Virus record (IMG/VR): IMGVR_UViG_3300036931_000014
Span: 1-33,402 of that record
Source of the DNA: a virus
Direction: 5' to 3' (one strand)
DNA length: 33,402 nucleotides
Position 1 is the first letter of the stretch. Every line of letters begins with the position of its first letter. Shown piece after piece: positions 1 through 6,253 of this stretch. The position numbers were made by a program, and so were the translations under genes. The notes beneath the pieces are model-generated. The model did no database searches, had not been told where the DNA came from, and was given only the letters and a program-made list of their open reading frames with translations.

Positions 1-141
1 GTGGCGGAGCACGACATCGAGCAGGCCCAGCAGATCGCCGACATCGTGGCTGATCTTCCGCTCGACCTGACGAGCGCCATGCCGTTCAGCGGTGAATTCA
101 CGACGGGACTTGGTGCCGGCGACGAAGCGACGGGAGACTGA
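1..141 (+). CDS. C-terminal end of a truncated phage gene
   Basis: Frame 1 is open from the first base to a TGA at 139-141 and gives 46 residues ending in GAGDEATGD. The window starts with GTG, but no upstream sequence is available, so this is most simply the 3' end of a longer gene cut by the window edge. The piece is acidic and has no recognisable domain. Its place ahead of a small-gene block and then scaffold and capsid would suit the C-terminus of a portal or other head protein, but nothing in these residues proves that. The next gene starts one base after the stop, so the two are probably translationally coupled. Confidence 0.6.
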   Translation: MAEHDIEQAQQIADIVADLPLDLTSAMPFSGEFTTGLGAGDEATGD

Positions 142-142
142 C

Positions 143-460
143 ATGCGCCTTGATACCCCAATGGACAAGCTCGAACGCGCTCTGGTGTTTGTCACCGGCA
201 GCGATTGGGAGGGCATCTACGTCGAAGGTCTTCTCGTCAAGGAAGGTCATTCGATCAGCATCCTCGACGCGCTCATGATCGGCGCGGAGAACCCGACACT
301 GGAGCGCGTGAAGATGGAAGCGCACGAAGTGTGGCTCGACGACCGGGGCAGCCTCCCGACCGAGATTCGCAACATGCGCTGGCATGACGAGCACTGGCAG
401 AGCCCGGACGAGGACTACGATCCGGAATTCGAACTCCGCGCCGCCTACGGAGCACGCTGA
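143..460 (+). CDS. hypothetical protein, 105 aa
   Basis: I do not recognise this protein. It begins MRLDTPMDKLERALVF and is acidic, with a Trp/Asp/Glu-rich C-terminal third (MRWHDEHWQSPDEDYDPEF). There is no signal peptide or membrane segment. The frame is open upstream to position 92, but the ATG at 143 is preferred: it follows a GGGAG sequence at about 133-137 and lies one base past the previous stop, the spacing used throughout this operon. Its stop overlaps the next ATG (TGATG). It is probably a small cytoplasmic phage protein co-expressed with its neighbours. Confidence 0.7.
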   Translation: MRLDTPMDKLERALVFVTGSDWEGIYVEGLLVKEGHSISILDALMIGAENPTLERVKMEAHEVWLDDRGSLPTEIRNMRWHDEHWQSPDEDYDPEFELRAAYGAR

Positions 461-717
461 TGGCTCACTTCTGGCTCGCGCACAGCTACCGCGACGACAG
501 CGGCAGCACGGTGTCCGCACCGCGCGGGCACGAAGAGAACAAGACTTTCAAGGGCACGGTGCATGTCAGCTTTCGCGGCACGCACTGGCTCGAATGGACT
601 TTCGACCTGCCACAAGACCTGCTCGCCTACGAGCGGTTCATGAGCGCGTTGGATAAGGCGCACGAACACGGGCGCAACCACAAGGCAGAGCAAATCCGCT
701 CCTGCCTCAATCTGTAG
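460..717 (+). CDS. hypothetical protein, 85 aa
   Basis: Unrecognised small protein starting MAHFWLAHSYRDDSG. It has an aromatic, beta-like middle (VHVSFRGTHWLEWTFDL) followed by a probable amphipathic helix to the C-terminus. No membrane segment, metal site or catalytic motif is visible. The ATG shares a base with the previous stop, which indicates translational coupling. It ends eight bases before the next start. Confidence 0.7.
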   Translation: MAHFWLAHSYRDDSGSTVSAPRGHEENKTFKGTVHVSFRGTHWLEWTFDLPQDLLAYERFMSALDKAHEHGRNHKAEQIRSCLNL

Positions 718-725
718 AGGGCCAA

Positions 726-1214
726 ATGAGCAACGCCGACACCAACACCTGCGAAGCCGCCGACGCGCGCGAGCCGATCACGATCCACGACCTGCTGAAG
801 CTGTTCCGTGAAGCCTCCGGAGGCAACTACGAGACCGACGACGTGGTGATCACCTTCGACGGCCCGCTGCTCGCCGAGGGCGTGCTGCCGACCGTCTATT
901 TCCAGCGCCGCGTCATCGACGGCTTCGGCGAGAACGTGCTGATCATCGAGCCGGTGATCGACAACACCGCCGTGCTGGAGATCGCCGCCGAGAAGGACGA
1001 AGCCATCGCCCGCCTCGAAGACGTGATCGCCGAACTCACGGTCAGCAACGGCCTGATCACGGACGACATCGAAACCGCCGAGCAGGAAAATGCGGAGCAG
1101 CGCGACGAGATCGCGGCCCTGAAGCTGCTCGTCCCGAAGAAGCGCGGCCCGAAGCCCGGCACCAAGTACGCCGCCCGCGCGCCGAAGAAGCCGGCGAAGC
1201 GCGCCAAGCGCTAA
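726..1214 (+). CDS. coiled-coil protein with basic AT-hook-like tail, 162 aa
   Basis: Three zones can be seen. Residues about 1-85 are mixed and acidic. Residues about 86-135 form a long heptad-like stretch rich in Glu, Ala, Leu and Ile, typical of a coiled coil. The last 25 residues are strongly basic (KKRGPKPGTK, then a KKPAKRAKR end). The RGPKPG core resembles an AT-hook or other minor-groove-binding tail, so a DNA- or RNA-binding oligomer is plausible, but no known family is recognised. The ATG at 726 follows a GAGGG sequence at about 717-721. A 25-base hairpin (1222-1246) lies just after its stop. Confidence 0.7.
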   Translation: MSNADTNTCEAADAREPITIHDLLKLFREASGGNYETDDVVITFDGPLLAEGVLPTVYFQRRVIDGFGENVLIIEPVIDNTAVLEIAAEKDEAIARLEDVIAELTVSNGLITDDIETAEQENAEQRDEIAALKLLVPKKRGPKPGTKYAARAPKKPAKRAKR

Positions 1215-1221
1215 CACGATT

Positions 1222-1246
1222 GGGGCGCGCGGTCCTCGCGCGTCCC
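1222..1246 (+). other. GC-rich hairpin between two genes
   Basis: GGGGCGCGCG (1222-1231) pairs with CGCGCGTCCC (1237-1246) over ten base pairs, one of them G-T, around the loop GTCCT. No run of T follows, so it is not a standard intrinsic terminator. It could stall polymerase, stabilise the upstream mRNA end or be an RNA processing site. Confidence 0.55.
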
Positions 1247-1260
1247 ACCTCCCTGAAAGA

Positions 1261-1536
1261 ATGAACATGCATCCGAACGATCCCCGCCGGCAGCAGCAAG
1301 AAGCCCACCAGCACGACTTCGCCGTATGGGCGGAGAAGGTTGGTAAGCCGCTCCCAGCGCCGCCGCGCGCCATGGGGCCGGTGAATGTCGATCAGCGCCC
1401 GGTCGCCCTCGGACGGCAGGTAATCCTCGATGCCTTGGATGACTGCAAGGAATTTCACATCGTCAACGTGGAAGAGAACGCCGATAAGTTCGCCCGCGCG
1501 CTGCTGAAGCGCCTCAACATCCCGGTGCAGGAGTGA
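1261..1536 (+). CDS. hypothetical protein, 91 aa
   Basis: Unrecognised protein. The N-terminus is rich in Gln, His and Arg (NDPRRQQQEAHQHDF), a proline-rich stretch follows, and the C-terminal half looks like a small alpha/beta unit (KEFHIVNVEENADKFARALL). There is no membrane segment. Two in-frame ATGs (1261 and 1267) compete and neither has a strong Shine-Dalgarno sequence; the first is listed. Its stop overlaps the GTG start of the next gene (GTGA). Confidence 0.65.
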   Translation: MNMHPNDPRRQQQEAHQHDFAVWAEKVGKPLPAPPRAMGPVNVDQRPVALGRQVILDALDDCKEFHIVNVEENADKFARALLKRLNIPVQE

Positions 1537-1823
1537 CCGGCGCGCCGTCGCTCGACGACCTGATCGAACAGGTGAAGAAGCGCCCGCCGATGACCGACGC
1601 CGAATATCGCGAGCAGGCCAAGAGCTTCGCCTACGGGAACTGCGCCATCGGCAACCCGAACGTCACGCGCCAGATGGTGGAAGACGCACTGCCGCCGATC
1701 TACGAAGAGGACGTGATGTATCCGACCACGCCTCCACTCGACATGGTGTCGGCAGTGTTCCTCGCCATCGCCAGCGTAGTCAGCGTGGCGACTCTCCTCT
1801 CCGTTTTGTATTGGTGCCGCTGA
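1533..1823 (+). CDS. small protein with C-terminal membrane anchor, 96 aa
   Basis: The start is a GTG that shares GTGA with the previous stop. The soluble N-terminal two thirds contain a DAEYREQAKSFAYGN segment that resembles a short motif common in small phage proteins. Residues about 70-93 (MVSAVFLAIASVVSVATLL region) form one transmembrane helix at the extreme C-terminus, giving a tail-anchored topology. No enzymatic motif is visible. The next gene starts on its stop codon (TGATG). A role at the inner membrane is inferred from topology only. Confidence 0.7.
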   Translation: MTGAPSLDDLIEQVKKRPPMTDAEYREQAKSFAYGNCAIGNPNVTRQMVEDALPPIYEEDVMYPTTPPLDMVSAVFLAIASVVSVATLLSVLYWCR

Positions 1824-2119
1824 TGAAGATCATCTCCCCTCCCTATGAAGGCCGACGCTTCTTGCGTGGCCCGGTGATGATCATCTCGATGCGCTGGCGC
1901 ACCGACGACGAGACTCGCGTGCTCGACCTTGAAGCCCACATCGACATCCACCTCTGGGATCACATGTCGGCGGAGGAGCGCAAGTTCGCCTTCTTGGGCT
2001 CGATGATGACGCACCTCGACGGCGACCGTTATCCGGACATGGACCAGATGATCGACGACGTGAACGATTTCGCCAACGCCTATGAGTGGGACCGGGACCG
2101 TAAGTTGGCGCTGGTCTAA
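1823..2119 (+). CDS. hypothetical protein, 98 aa
   Basis: Unrecognised protein beginning MKIISPPYEGRRF, with an acidic second half full of Asp, Met and Trp and no membrane helix. The frame is open slightly upstream, but the ATG at 1823 overlaps the preceding stop and fits the coupling pattern. This gene closes the first small-gene block: the promoter element of the next operon begins on the last base of its stop codon. Confidence 0.7.
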   Translation: MKIISPPYEGRRFLRGPVMIISMRWRTDDETRVLDLEAHIDIHLWDHMSAEERKFAFLGSMMTHLDGDRYPDMDQMIDDVNDFANAYEWDRDRKLALV

Positions 2120-2172
2120 TTCTGGGACCATGCGCTAATTTTCTTGTCCAAATGAGCGATCCGGGATAGAAT
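2119..2172 (+). promoter_or_regulatory. promoter P1 of the phage promoter family
   Basis: Upstream element ATTCTGGGAC (2119-2128, 9 of 10 matches to the family consensus). TTCTTGTC follows at 2141-2148, containing the -35 box TTGTCC (2144-2149), then a 17-base spacer and a -10 box TAGAAT (2167-2172). Transcription should begin near 2179, about 30 bases before the ATG at 2209. Confidence 0.75.
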
Positions 2173-2208
2173 TCCTGACGTTCAAATCGCCCGAAACTGG
2201 AGCCTTTG

Positions 2209-2391
2209 ATGCCGCCGTTTGTGAAGACCTATCCGCACCTGATCACGATCATGCTCGCCGTGATCGTTATCATCCTGTTCGGCGTCAAGGTCCTGCTGTC
2301 CATGCTGGTCGCCGCGTTCCTCGCGTGGCTTCTGTTCCGCCTGTTCATCTACGGCAACGGCGGCGGAACTCCTCCAGTGGCGGGCGCATGA
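2209..2391 (+). CDS. small two-helix membrane protein, 60 aa
   Basis: First gene of the P1 operon. After ten polar residues nearly the whole chain is hydrophobic. Two adjacent membrane helices are likely (about 11-29 and 30-50, joined at a Gly-Val-Lys), with a short Gly-rich tail. The ATG at 2209 has TGGAG six bases upstream; a TTG three bases before it is in frame but less likely. Size and topology resemble holins, antiholins and superinfection-exclusion peptides, but the true lysis cassette lies far downstream, so the role is open. Its stop overlaps the next start (ATGA). Confidence 0.75.
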   Translation: MPPFVKTYPHLITIMLAVIVIILFGVKVLLSMLVAAFLAWLLFRLFIYGNGGGTPPVAGA

Positions 2392-2627
2392 TGGAGCCGG
2401 AGATGGAATACATCCTCGTTCCAATCTGTGTCATCCTCCTCGTCTTCGCGTTCCTGATCGCCGTCTACGGATGGTGGATCGTCCTGATCGGTGTCTCGAC
2501 GTTAGCGGCGCTCGCATTGGCGTTCCACGCCGCCACCGTTCTGCACGACAACTGGTTCGGGTCCGGCTTCGACTCGGATGAGGAAGCAGAAGACCCCGAC
2601 GCCCCGCCGAATTACCGGAGCCACTGA
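2388..2627 (+). CDS. small two-helix membrane protein, 79 aa
   Basis: The ATG at 2388 overlaps the preceding TGA; a second ATG follows directly. Residues about 8-27 and 31-50 form two membrane helices separated by a short GWW turn. The last 25 residues are acidic and polar (SDEEAEDPDAPPNYRSH) and probably cytoplasmic. No family is recognised. It shares operon and layout with the neighbouring membrane proteins. Confidence 0.75.
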   Translation: MMEPEMEYILVPICVILLVFAFLIAVYGWWIVLIGVSTLAALALAFHAATVLHDNWFGSGFDSDEEAEDPDAPPNYRSH

Positions 2628-2628
2628 A

Positions 2629-2817
2629 ATGCCCTTGGGCGATTTCTTCCTGTTCTTCGTCGCCGTGCTGCTCTCCATGATCTCGGTCATGGGGCCGCAC
2701 GCCTTCAACATCGAGTGGCACAAGGCGGCATCGACCGTCAGCCACCGGCAGTGGTTCGCGCTCAACACGATGGAGCGCAAGCTGGGAGTCGTGCGGGGAA
2801 TCTGGCGCAATGTGTGA
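2629..2817 (+). CDS. small single-helix membrane protein, 62 aa
   Basis: Residues about 5-25 are a hydrophobic helix (FFLFFVAVLLSMISVM), followed by a polar, slightly basic tail containing HKAASTVSHRQW. The ATG at 2629 is one base past the previous stop and has CGGAG nine bases upstream. The sequence could be a signal anchor; no cleavage site or lipobox is clear. Function unknown. Confidence 0.7.
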   Translation: MPLGDFFLFFVAVLLSMISVMGPHAFNIEWHKAASTVSHRQWFALNTMERKLGVVRGIWRNV

Positions 2818-3157
2818 GCAGATGACCATCCACAAGATCACGACCGGAGCGCTCCAGCGCCACGGCGAAAATCTTGTGCTCCGCGTCGTCAACATGTGTG
2901 AGTGCCACGACTGTGGTGAAATCTCCCGAATCACCGCCGACGTGTATCTGCCCTGCTCCATCGTGCGTAATCTGGGCGCGGCAGGCGCGAAGGAATACGT
3001 CGGCAAGGGATTCGCCTCGACGCTGGGAGACTCCTTCGGGCCGATCTCCTACCAGATGTTTTGCGAGAAGGTGATGGATGCCTTCTCACAGGCCGATCTC
3101 GTCAACCTCGCCGGGCAGCCGTTCCTGCTCGACATGGTTCCGCTGGGGCATTGCTGA
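2810..3157 (+). CDS. hypothetical protein with a Cys cluster, 115 aa
   Basis: This soluble protein sits within the membrane-protein operon. Its start lies eight bases inside the previous gene and has GGGGA about ten bases upstream; an ATG at 2822 is a weaker alternative. Residues about 28-36 read NMCECHDCG, three closely spaced cysteines that could bind metal, and further cysteines occur later in the chain. No matching family is recognised. Confidence 0.65.
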   Translation: MCEQMTIHKITTGALQRHGENLVLRVVNMCECHDCGEISRITADVYLPCSIVRNLGAAGAKEYVGKGFASTLGDSFGPISYQMFCEKVMDAFSQADLVNLAGQPFLLDMVPLGHC

Positions 3158-3309
3158 TGCGAGTCCTCGTGACCATCCGCGTCATCGCCCTGCTCGTCGT
3201 CCTGATCTTCGGGACCATCGGGGCTGCGCTGCTGTTCCTCTACCTTGTGATCGCGGATGAGATCGATGTCCTGCGTGCCGCGTGGATCAACGAAGACGTG
3301 AAAGAGTAA
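3157..3309 (+). CDS. very small membrane protein, 50 aa
   Basis: The ATG overlaps the preceding stop (TGATG). Residues about 5-33 are continuously hydrophobic (VIALLVVLIFGTIGAALLFL core), enough for one long helix or a tight hairpin. A short acidic tail (EIDVLRAAWINEDVKE) follows. It is the fourth membrane peptide in the P1 operon. Function unknown. Confidence 0.7.
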   Translation: MRVLVTIRVIALLVVLIFGTIGAALLFLYLVIADEIDVLRAAWINEDVKE

Positions 3310-3310
3310 G

Positions 3311-3499
3311 ATGCAAATCGTCAACAACCCCAACCCTCCCTTCGTGGCACGACCCAAGACCCAGCCGCGCATCGCGATCCCGGACATCGACGATTTCGAC
3401 GTGGGTGATGAAGTGAGCGAACCCATCCACGATTTCTTCGAGCTTTCCGGCGTCATTGGCGACGAACGCCTACGCCATGAATACCAGTTCAACGACTGA
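3311..3499 (+). CDS. hypothetical acidic protein, 62 aa
   Basis: Last gene of the P1 operon, starting MQIVNNPNPPFVARPK. The N-terminus is proline-rich and the remainder is acidic (IPDIDDFDVGDEV). There is no membrane helix or known domain. The start is one base after the previous stop, consistent with coupling. The next promoter element begins three bases past its stop. Confidence 0.65.
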   Translation: MQIVNNPNPPFVARPKTQPRIAIPDIDDFDVGDEVSEPIHDFFELSGVIGDERLRHEYQFND

Positions 3500-3501
3500 A
3501 C

Positions 3502-3556
3502 ATTCTGGGCCGGTAGTCGCTAGGATTCTTGACATTTCAGTGATGGCGTGTAAGGA
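3502..3556 (+). promoter_or_regulatory. promoter P2 of the phage promoter family
   Basis: Exact ATTCTGGGCC (3502-3511), then TTCTTGAC (3526-3533) containing -35 TTGACA (3529-3534), a 16-base spacer, and -10 TAAGGA (3551-3556) preceded by TG. The start-to-start distance of the two conserved blocks is 24. The predicted start near 3563 leaves a leader of about 49 bases before the GTG at 3612. Confidence 0.78.
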
Positions 3557-3611
3557 TTACGCTTGCCTTTAAGTCTGCACTTCCTGTGCCGACCTGCTCT
3601 CGGAGTTCACC

Positions 3612-3962
3612 GTGACCAAGCACTTCCACCACAAGCCCGTCTATGGCGGCAATCTCACCGGCGCTCTGTTGAACAACGCCGCGTCCGTCTCGGGCGTTGC
3701 GACCGTCAAGGTCCGCAACAACCCGCACGACAGCCACTTCCACGTCGAGAACCCCGGTCAGATCGCCACCTACGTCGGCGCGCATGGCACGCTCGTCATC
3801 GATCACGACGGAAATTGGGTCTACAGCCTGAACCTCGCGGACGGGGTGGTCGCCGGCCTCGCCACGGGCGCGACCCTGACGGACGCCATTCCGGTCGCCG
3901 CCGAGTATGTGTATCGCGACAATAAGGGTCCGACGATCACCATCACGATCACGGGTCACTGA
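3612..3962 (+). CDS. probable capsid/tail decoration protein with VCBS-like domain, 116 aa
   Basis: The GTG start has TCGGAG six bases upstream. Residues about 55-115 match the pattern of a VCBS/RTX-associated immunoglobulin-like repeat: a GTLVIDHDGNWVYSLN strand pair, a Leu-Ala-Thr-Gly loop ending LTDAIPV, and a terminal TITITITGH strand. Such domains occur in surface adhesins. A small phage protein consisting mostly of one such domain is most likely a particle decoration or fibre-like component. It is the first gene of the P2 operon, next to other small structural-looking proteins. The domain call rests on motif resemblance only. Confidence 0.6.
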   Translation: MTKHFHHKPVYGGNLTGALLNNAASVSGVATVKVRNNPHDSHFHVENPGQIATYVGAHGTLVIDHDGNWVYSLNLADGVVAGLATGATLTDAIPVAAEYVYRDNKGPTITITITGH

Positions 3963-3964
3963 TC

Positions 3965-4294
3965 ATGTCGAAAGTCCTTCTCGGAACGACCTCGCACGCC
4001 GTCACCGGCGTGGCGTACACCTTCCAGCCAGACGCTGCGGTCTCCGTTGACCCCAACGTCGTGGCTCTCGGGCCGACGAAACAGGCGTGGATCATGCGCG
4101 TGTGGGGAGACGTGAACTTCCACATCGCCGTCAATGACTCGGCTGTCGATGCGGTTCCCGCAAATGACATGCCGGTCGCCGATCACTGGAACGGCCTCTG
4201 TGTCGTCGTCCCTCCGGGCGGCTACGTCTCGGTCATCAAGAAGGTTGGCGAGACAGATGGTACGGTGTGGTTCACGCGCATCAAGCATCACTGA
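3965..4294 (+). CDS. probable small structural protein, 109 aa
   Basis: This beta-rich protein starts MSKVLLGTTSHAVTG, has no long helix, and contains alternating Val/Thr/Asp strands and a PPGGYVSVIKK loop. It looks like a small beta-sandwich exposed on a particle, but no family is recognised. It lies two bases after the VCBS-like gene. The Shine-Dalgarno sequence is weak, so it probably relies on coupling. Confidence 0.55.
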   Translation: MSKVLLGTTSHAVTGVAYTFQPDAAVSVDPNVVALGPTKQAWIMRVWGDVNFHIAVNDSAVDAVPANDMPVADHWNGLCVVVPPGGYVSVIKKVGETDGTVWFTRIKHH

Positions 4295-4295
4295 C

Positions 4296-4691
4296 ATGGC
4301 AGCCTTCTCGAAGCGGATGCATCAGGCCATCGCCGCCTACATCACCGGCACGCAGATGCCGACGCCGCCGGTTTCACTGCTCGTCGCGCTCTGTGCTGGC
4401 GATCCGGGAGAAGACGCTTCCACACTGGTCGAACCAACCGGCGGCTACGCGCGCCAACCTGCGACGTTCAGCGCCGCGCCGGCTGATGCTGGCGGCACCA
4501 AGCTCACCAGCACGGTCGATCTCGTCTTCGGTGCAGTCACCGGAGCTAACTGGCCCACCGTGACGCACGGTGCGCTGTTCGATCAGGCCGGCAACATGAT
4601 CTCCAAGGGTCCGCTGGGCATCAACCGCGCCGCGCCGGTCGGCGACACAATTTCCTTCGGCGCTGGGGTCATCCAGTTCGTCGTGAAGTGA
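4296..4691 (+). CDS. phage tail-fibre-like structural protein, 131 aa
   Basis: The sequence follows a small phage structural family often annotated as tail fibre protein: an N-terminal helix, a VSLLVALCAGDPGEDAS strand-turn, GGYARQPATFSAA, and the signature PTVTHGALFDQAGN before a GPLG strand. The frame is open back to 4134, but the ATG at 4296 is one base after the previous stop and is the expected family start. The fold is probably all-beta and exposed on the particle. Its position upstream of scaffold, rather than beside the tail fibre, is slightly unusual. Confidence 0.6.
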   Translation: MAAFSKRMHQAIAAYITGTQMPTPPVSLLVALCAGDPGEDASTLVEPTGGYARQPATFSAAPADAGGTKLTSTVDLVFGAVTGANWPTVTHGALFDQAGNMISKGPLGINRAAPVGDTISFGAGVIQFVVK

Positions 4692-4692
4692 C

Positions 4693-4947
4693 ATGAAGTG
4701 CCGGATCGGCTTCGAGGCTGACTCTTATTTCACCGCGAGGCCGACCTTCATCCTCGGTGCGATCCTCACGATGTCCAGCGATAGCTCCATGGCGCTCGAC
4801 GCGCGCAACGGACATCCATCTGGACTCGACCTCTCCGCAGACTCCTCCTTCTCCCTTATGCCGACAGGCGAAACCCTGTCGATGACAGCCGGACTCGAAC
4901 CCGGACGCCTATGCCTCGCGCGAGACTATGATCGCGGCGGCTGGTAG
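4693..4947 (+). CDS. small repeat-type structural protein, 84 aa
   Basis: This Ser/Leu/Ala-rich chain has a degenerate internal repeat of about 12-14 residues (LTMSSDSSMALDA, LDLSADSSFSLMP, LSMTAGLEPG). Similar ladders occur in phage tail and decoration proteins. It starts one base after the previous stop and is the last gene of the P2 operon. The partner and exact location in the virion are unknown. Confidence 0.5.
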   Translation: MKCRIGFEADSYFTARPTFILGAILTMSSDSSMALDARNGHPSGLDLSADSSFSLMPTGETLSMTAGLEPGRLCLARDYDRGGW

Positions 4948-4961
4948 TTGACAGGTTGAGA

Positions 4962-5015
4962 ATTCTGGGCCACTGTGATAGGTTTCTTGACATTTTTCCC
5001 CGAAACCGTCAATAT
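4962..5015 (+). promoter_or_regulatory. promoter P3 of the phage promoter family (scaffold)
   Basis: Exact ATTCTGGGCC (4962-4971), TTCTTGAC (4984-4991) with -35 TTGACA (4987-4992), a 17-base T-rich spacer and a weak -10 CAATAT (5010-5015). Predicted start is near 5022, giving a leader of about 79 bases to the scaffold ATG. Bases 4948-5100 hold no gene. Confidence 0.75.
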
Positions 5016-5100
5016 TTCAATCCAAGTCGGCGCTCCTTCCGAACTGAACCCGGTGGGTCCTTTGGCGTCCGATACATCCAGCACGGGGTGCTAAACCAAC

Positions 5101-5904
5101 ATGCCTGACATCGTTTTCCCGAAACTCGAAGACCTGCCGGAGGAACTCCGCAGCTTCGCCAAAGCCGCCGATGCTGGTGGATTCGTCATCAATCTGGTCG
5201 CCAACGACAAGCTCAAAGAGTTCCGCGAGAACAACATCGCGGTCAGCAAAGAGCGCGACGACCTGAAGGCCGTGGTCTCGCAGGTCCATGCCCTGTTCCC
5301 GGAATTCAACGCCGAGAAGGTGACCGCCGAACTGACGGAACTTCGCGGCACGCACAAGCGCGTCAAGGACGGCACGCTGAAGGAGAGCACGGCCATCGAA
5401 GCGGCGCTCGCCGAACGCACGCAGAACATGAAGGCCGACTACGAAGGTCAGATCAACGCCCGCGCCGCCGAGGCGAAGGCCGCGAAGGACCGCAACACGA
5501 TCCTCGAAAGCCGCATCAAGACGCAGGCGATCCGCCAGACCATCCTCGGCGCGGTGATGGACGAGAAGGCCGGCGTGCAGTCGTCCGCCATCGAAGACAT
5601 CGTGCAGCGCGCCCTCGGCGTGTTTTCGGTCGAAGGCGATGGCGAGCGCGTCATTCCGAAGTCCGGCGACGCGATCATCTACGGCAGCGACGGCACATCG
5701 CCGATGTCGCCCGCCGAATGGGTCGAGTCCCTCAAGGGCAAGAGCCCGCATCTGTTCAAGCAGAGCACGGGCGGCGGCGGCAATCTCAATGGCGGTGGCG
5801 ACAAGCGCTTCGGCGGATTCTCGACGGAAGAGATCGCCAAGATGTCGCCGGAGGAAAAAATCCGCATCGCCAACGAGGCAGTGCGCCCGCGCGGCTTCGC
5901 GTAA
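5101..5904 (+). CDS. head scaffolding protein, 267 aa
   Basis: The protein is largely helical. A charged coiled-coil region spans about residues 35-150 and is rich in Lys, Glu, Ala and Asp with regular hydrophobic positions. A compact acidic C-terminal part follows, with PLEASE-free SPMSPAEWVESLKGKSPHLF, a Gly/Asn linker (TGGGGNLNGGG) and a terminal helical segment. Coiled coil plus helical C-terminus placed just before the capsid gene matches Gp20-type scaffolds, which guide capsid assembly and then leave the procapsid. The C-terminal helix is the likely capsid-binding end. An intrinsic terminator follows at 5944. The only related alternative would be a scaffold with protease activity, and no protease motif is seen. 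Confidence 0.8.
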   Translation: MPDIVFPKLEDLPEELRSFAKAADAGGFVINLVANDKLKEFRENNIAVSKERDDLKAVVSQVHALFPEFNAEKVTAELTELRGTHKRVKDGTLKESTAIEAALAERTQNMKADYEGQINARAAEAKAAKDRNTILESRIKTQAIRQTILGAVMDEKAGVQSSAIEDIVQRALGVFSVEGDGERVIPKSGDAIIYGSDGTSPMSPAEWVESLKGKSPHLFKQSTGGGGNLNGGGDKRFGGFSTEEIAKMSPEEKIRIANEAVRPRGFA

Positions 5905-5943
5905 TTTCAGCGGACGATTCGCCCTCGGTCCGATGAAACAGAG

Positions 5944-5977
5944 AACGGCGGTTCACCGTATGGGGGCCGCCGTTTTT
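5944..5977 (+). terminator. intrinsic terminator after scaffold
   Basis: AACGGCGG (5944-5951) pairs with CCGCCGTT (5967-5974) around a 15-base loop and runs into TTTTT (5973-5977). It should reduce transcription of the 45-residue gene and of the capsid gene from P3. Confidence 0.75.
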
Positions 5978-5993
5978 CTTTGGAGTAGAGCAC

Positions 5994-6131
5994 ATGGCAC
6001 TGACATCCATCGAAGCCGCCAAGCGCGGAACCGGCAAAGGAACCGGCAAGAAATCTAAGCCGGGAGCGGCGAAGCCCAGCAAATCCGGGGCACCGAAGCC
6101 GGCATCGAAACCGACAAAGAAGTCAAGATGA
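5994..6131 (+). CDS. small basic protein with capsid-like N-terminus, 45 aa
   Basis: The ATG at 5994 has TTGGAG at 5980-5985 and the gene ends at TGA 6129-6131. The first eleven residues, MALTSIEAAKR, closely match the start of the major capsid protein (MPMTLIEAAKR, positions 1-11), and the two genes share the 17 bases ATCGAAGCCGCCAAGCG. The rest is a low-complexity Lys/Pro/Ala/Ser/Gly tail with about 13 lysines and no hydrophobic core, so it is probably disordered and nucleic-acid binding. It lies between the scaffold terminator and the capsid promoter. A role as DNA-condensing or capsid-lumen protein is inference; it could also be a duplicated, degenerating capsid start. Confidence 0.65.
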   Translation: MALTSIEAAKRGTGKGTGKKSKPGAAKPSKSGAPKPASKPTKKSR

Positions 6132-6184
6132 TTCTGGGCCACTGTGTCAAGTTTCTTGACTTTTTTGGCTATCAATCTTAACAT
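6131..6184 (+). promoter_or_regulatory. promoter P4 of the phage promoter family (major capsid)
   Basis: Exact ATTCTGGGCC (6131-6140), TTCTTGAC (6153-6160) with -35 TTGACT (6156-6161), a 17-base spacer and -10 TAACAT (6179-6184). Predicted start is near 6191, with a leader of about 63 bases. The core is almost identical to P5, which drives the tail tube gene. Confidence 0.82.
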
Positions 6185-6253
6185 TCCAACAATAGAAGGT
6201 AAGCGGCGGGGTCGCTCCTTGAACCAAATCCGGTCAATCAGGAGTAGACCCAA

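Noticed and set aside
1-141. Naming the first partial gene as portal or terminase
   Set aside because: Only 46 C-terminal residues are visible and contain no diagnostic motif.
1222-1246. Hairpin after 1214 as an intrinsic terminator
   Set aside because: No T run follows the stem, so it is listed only as a hairpin of unknown role.
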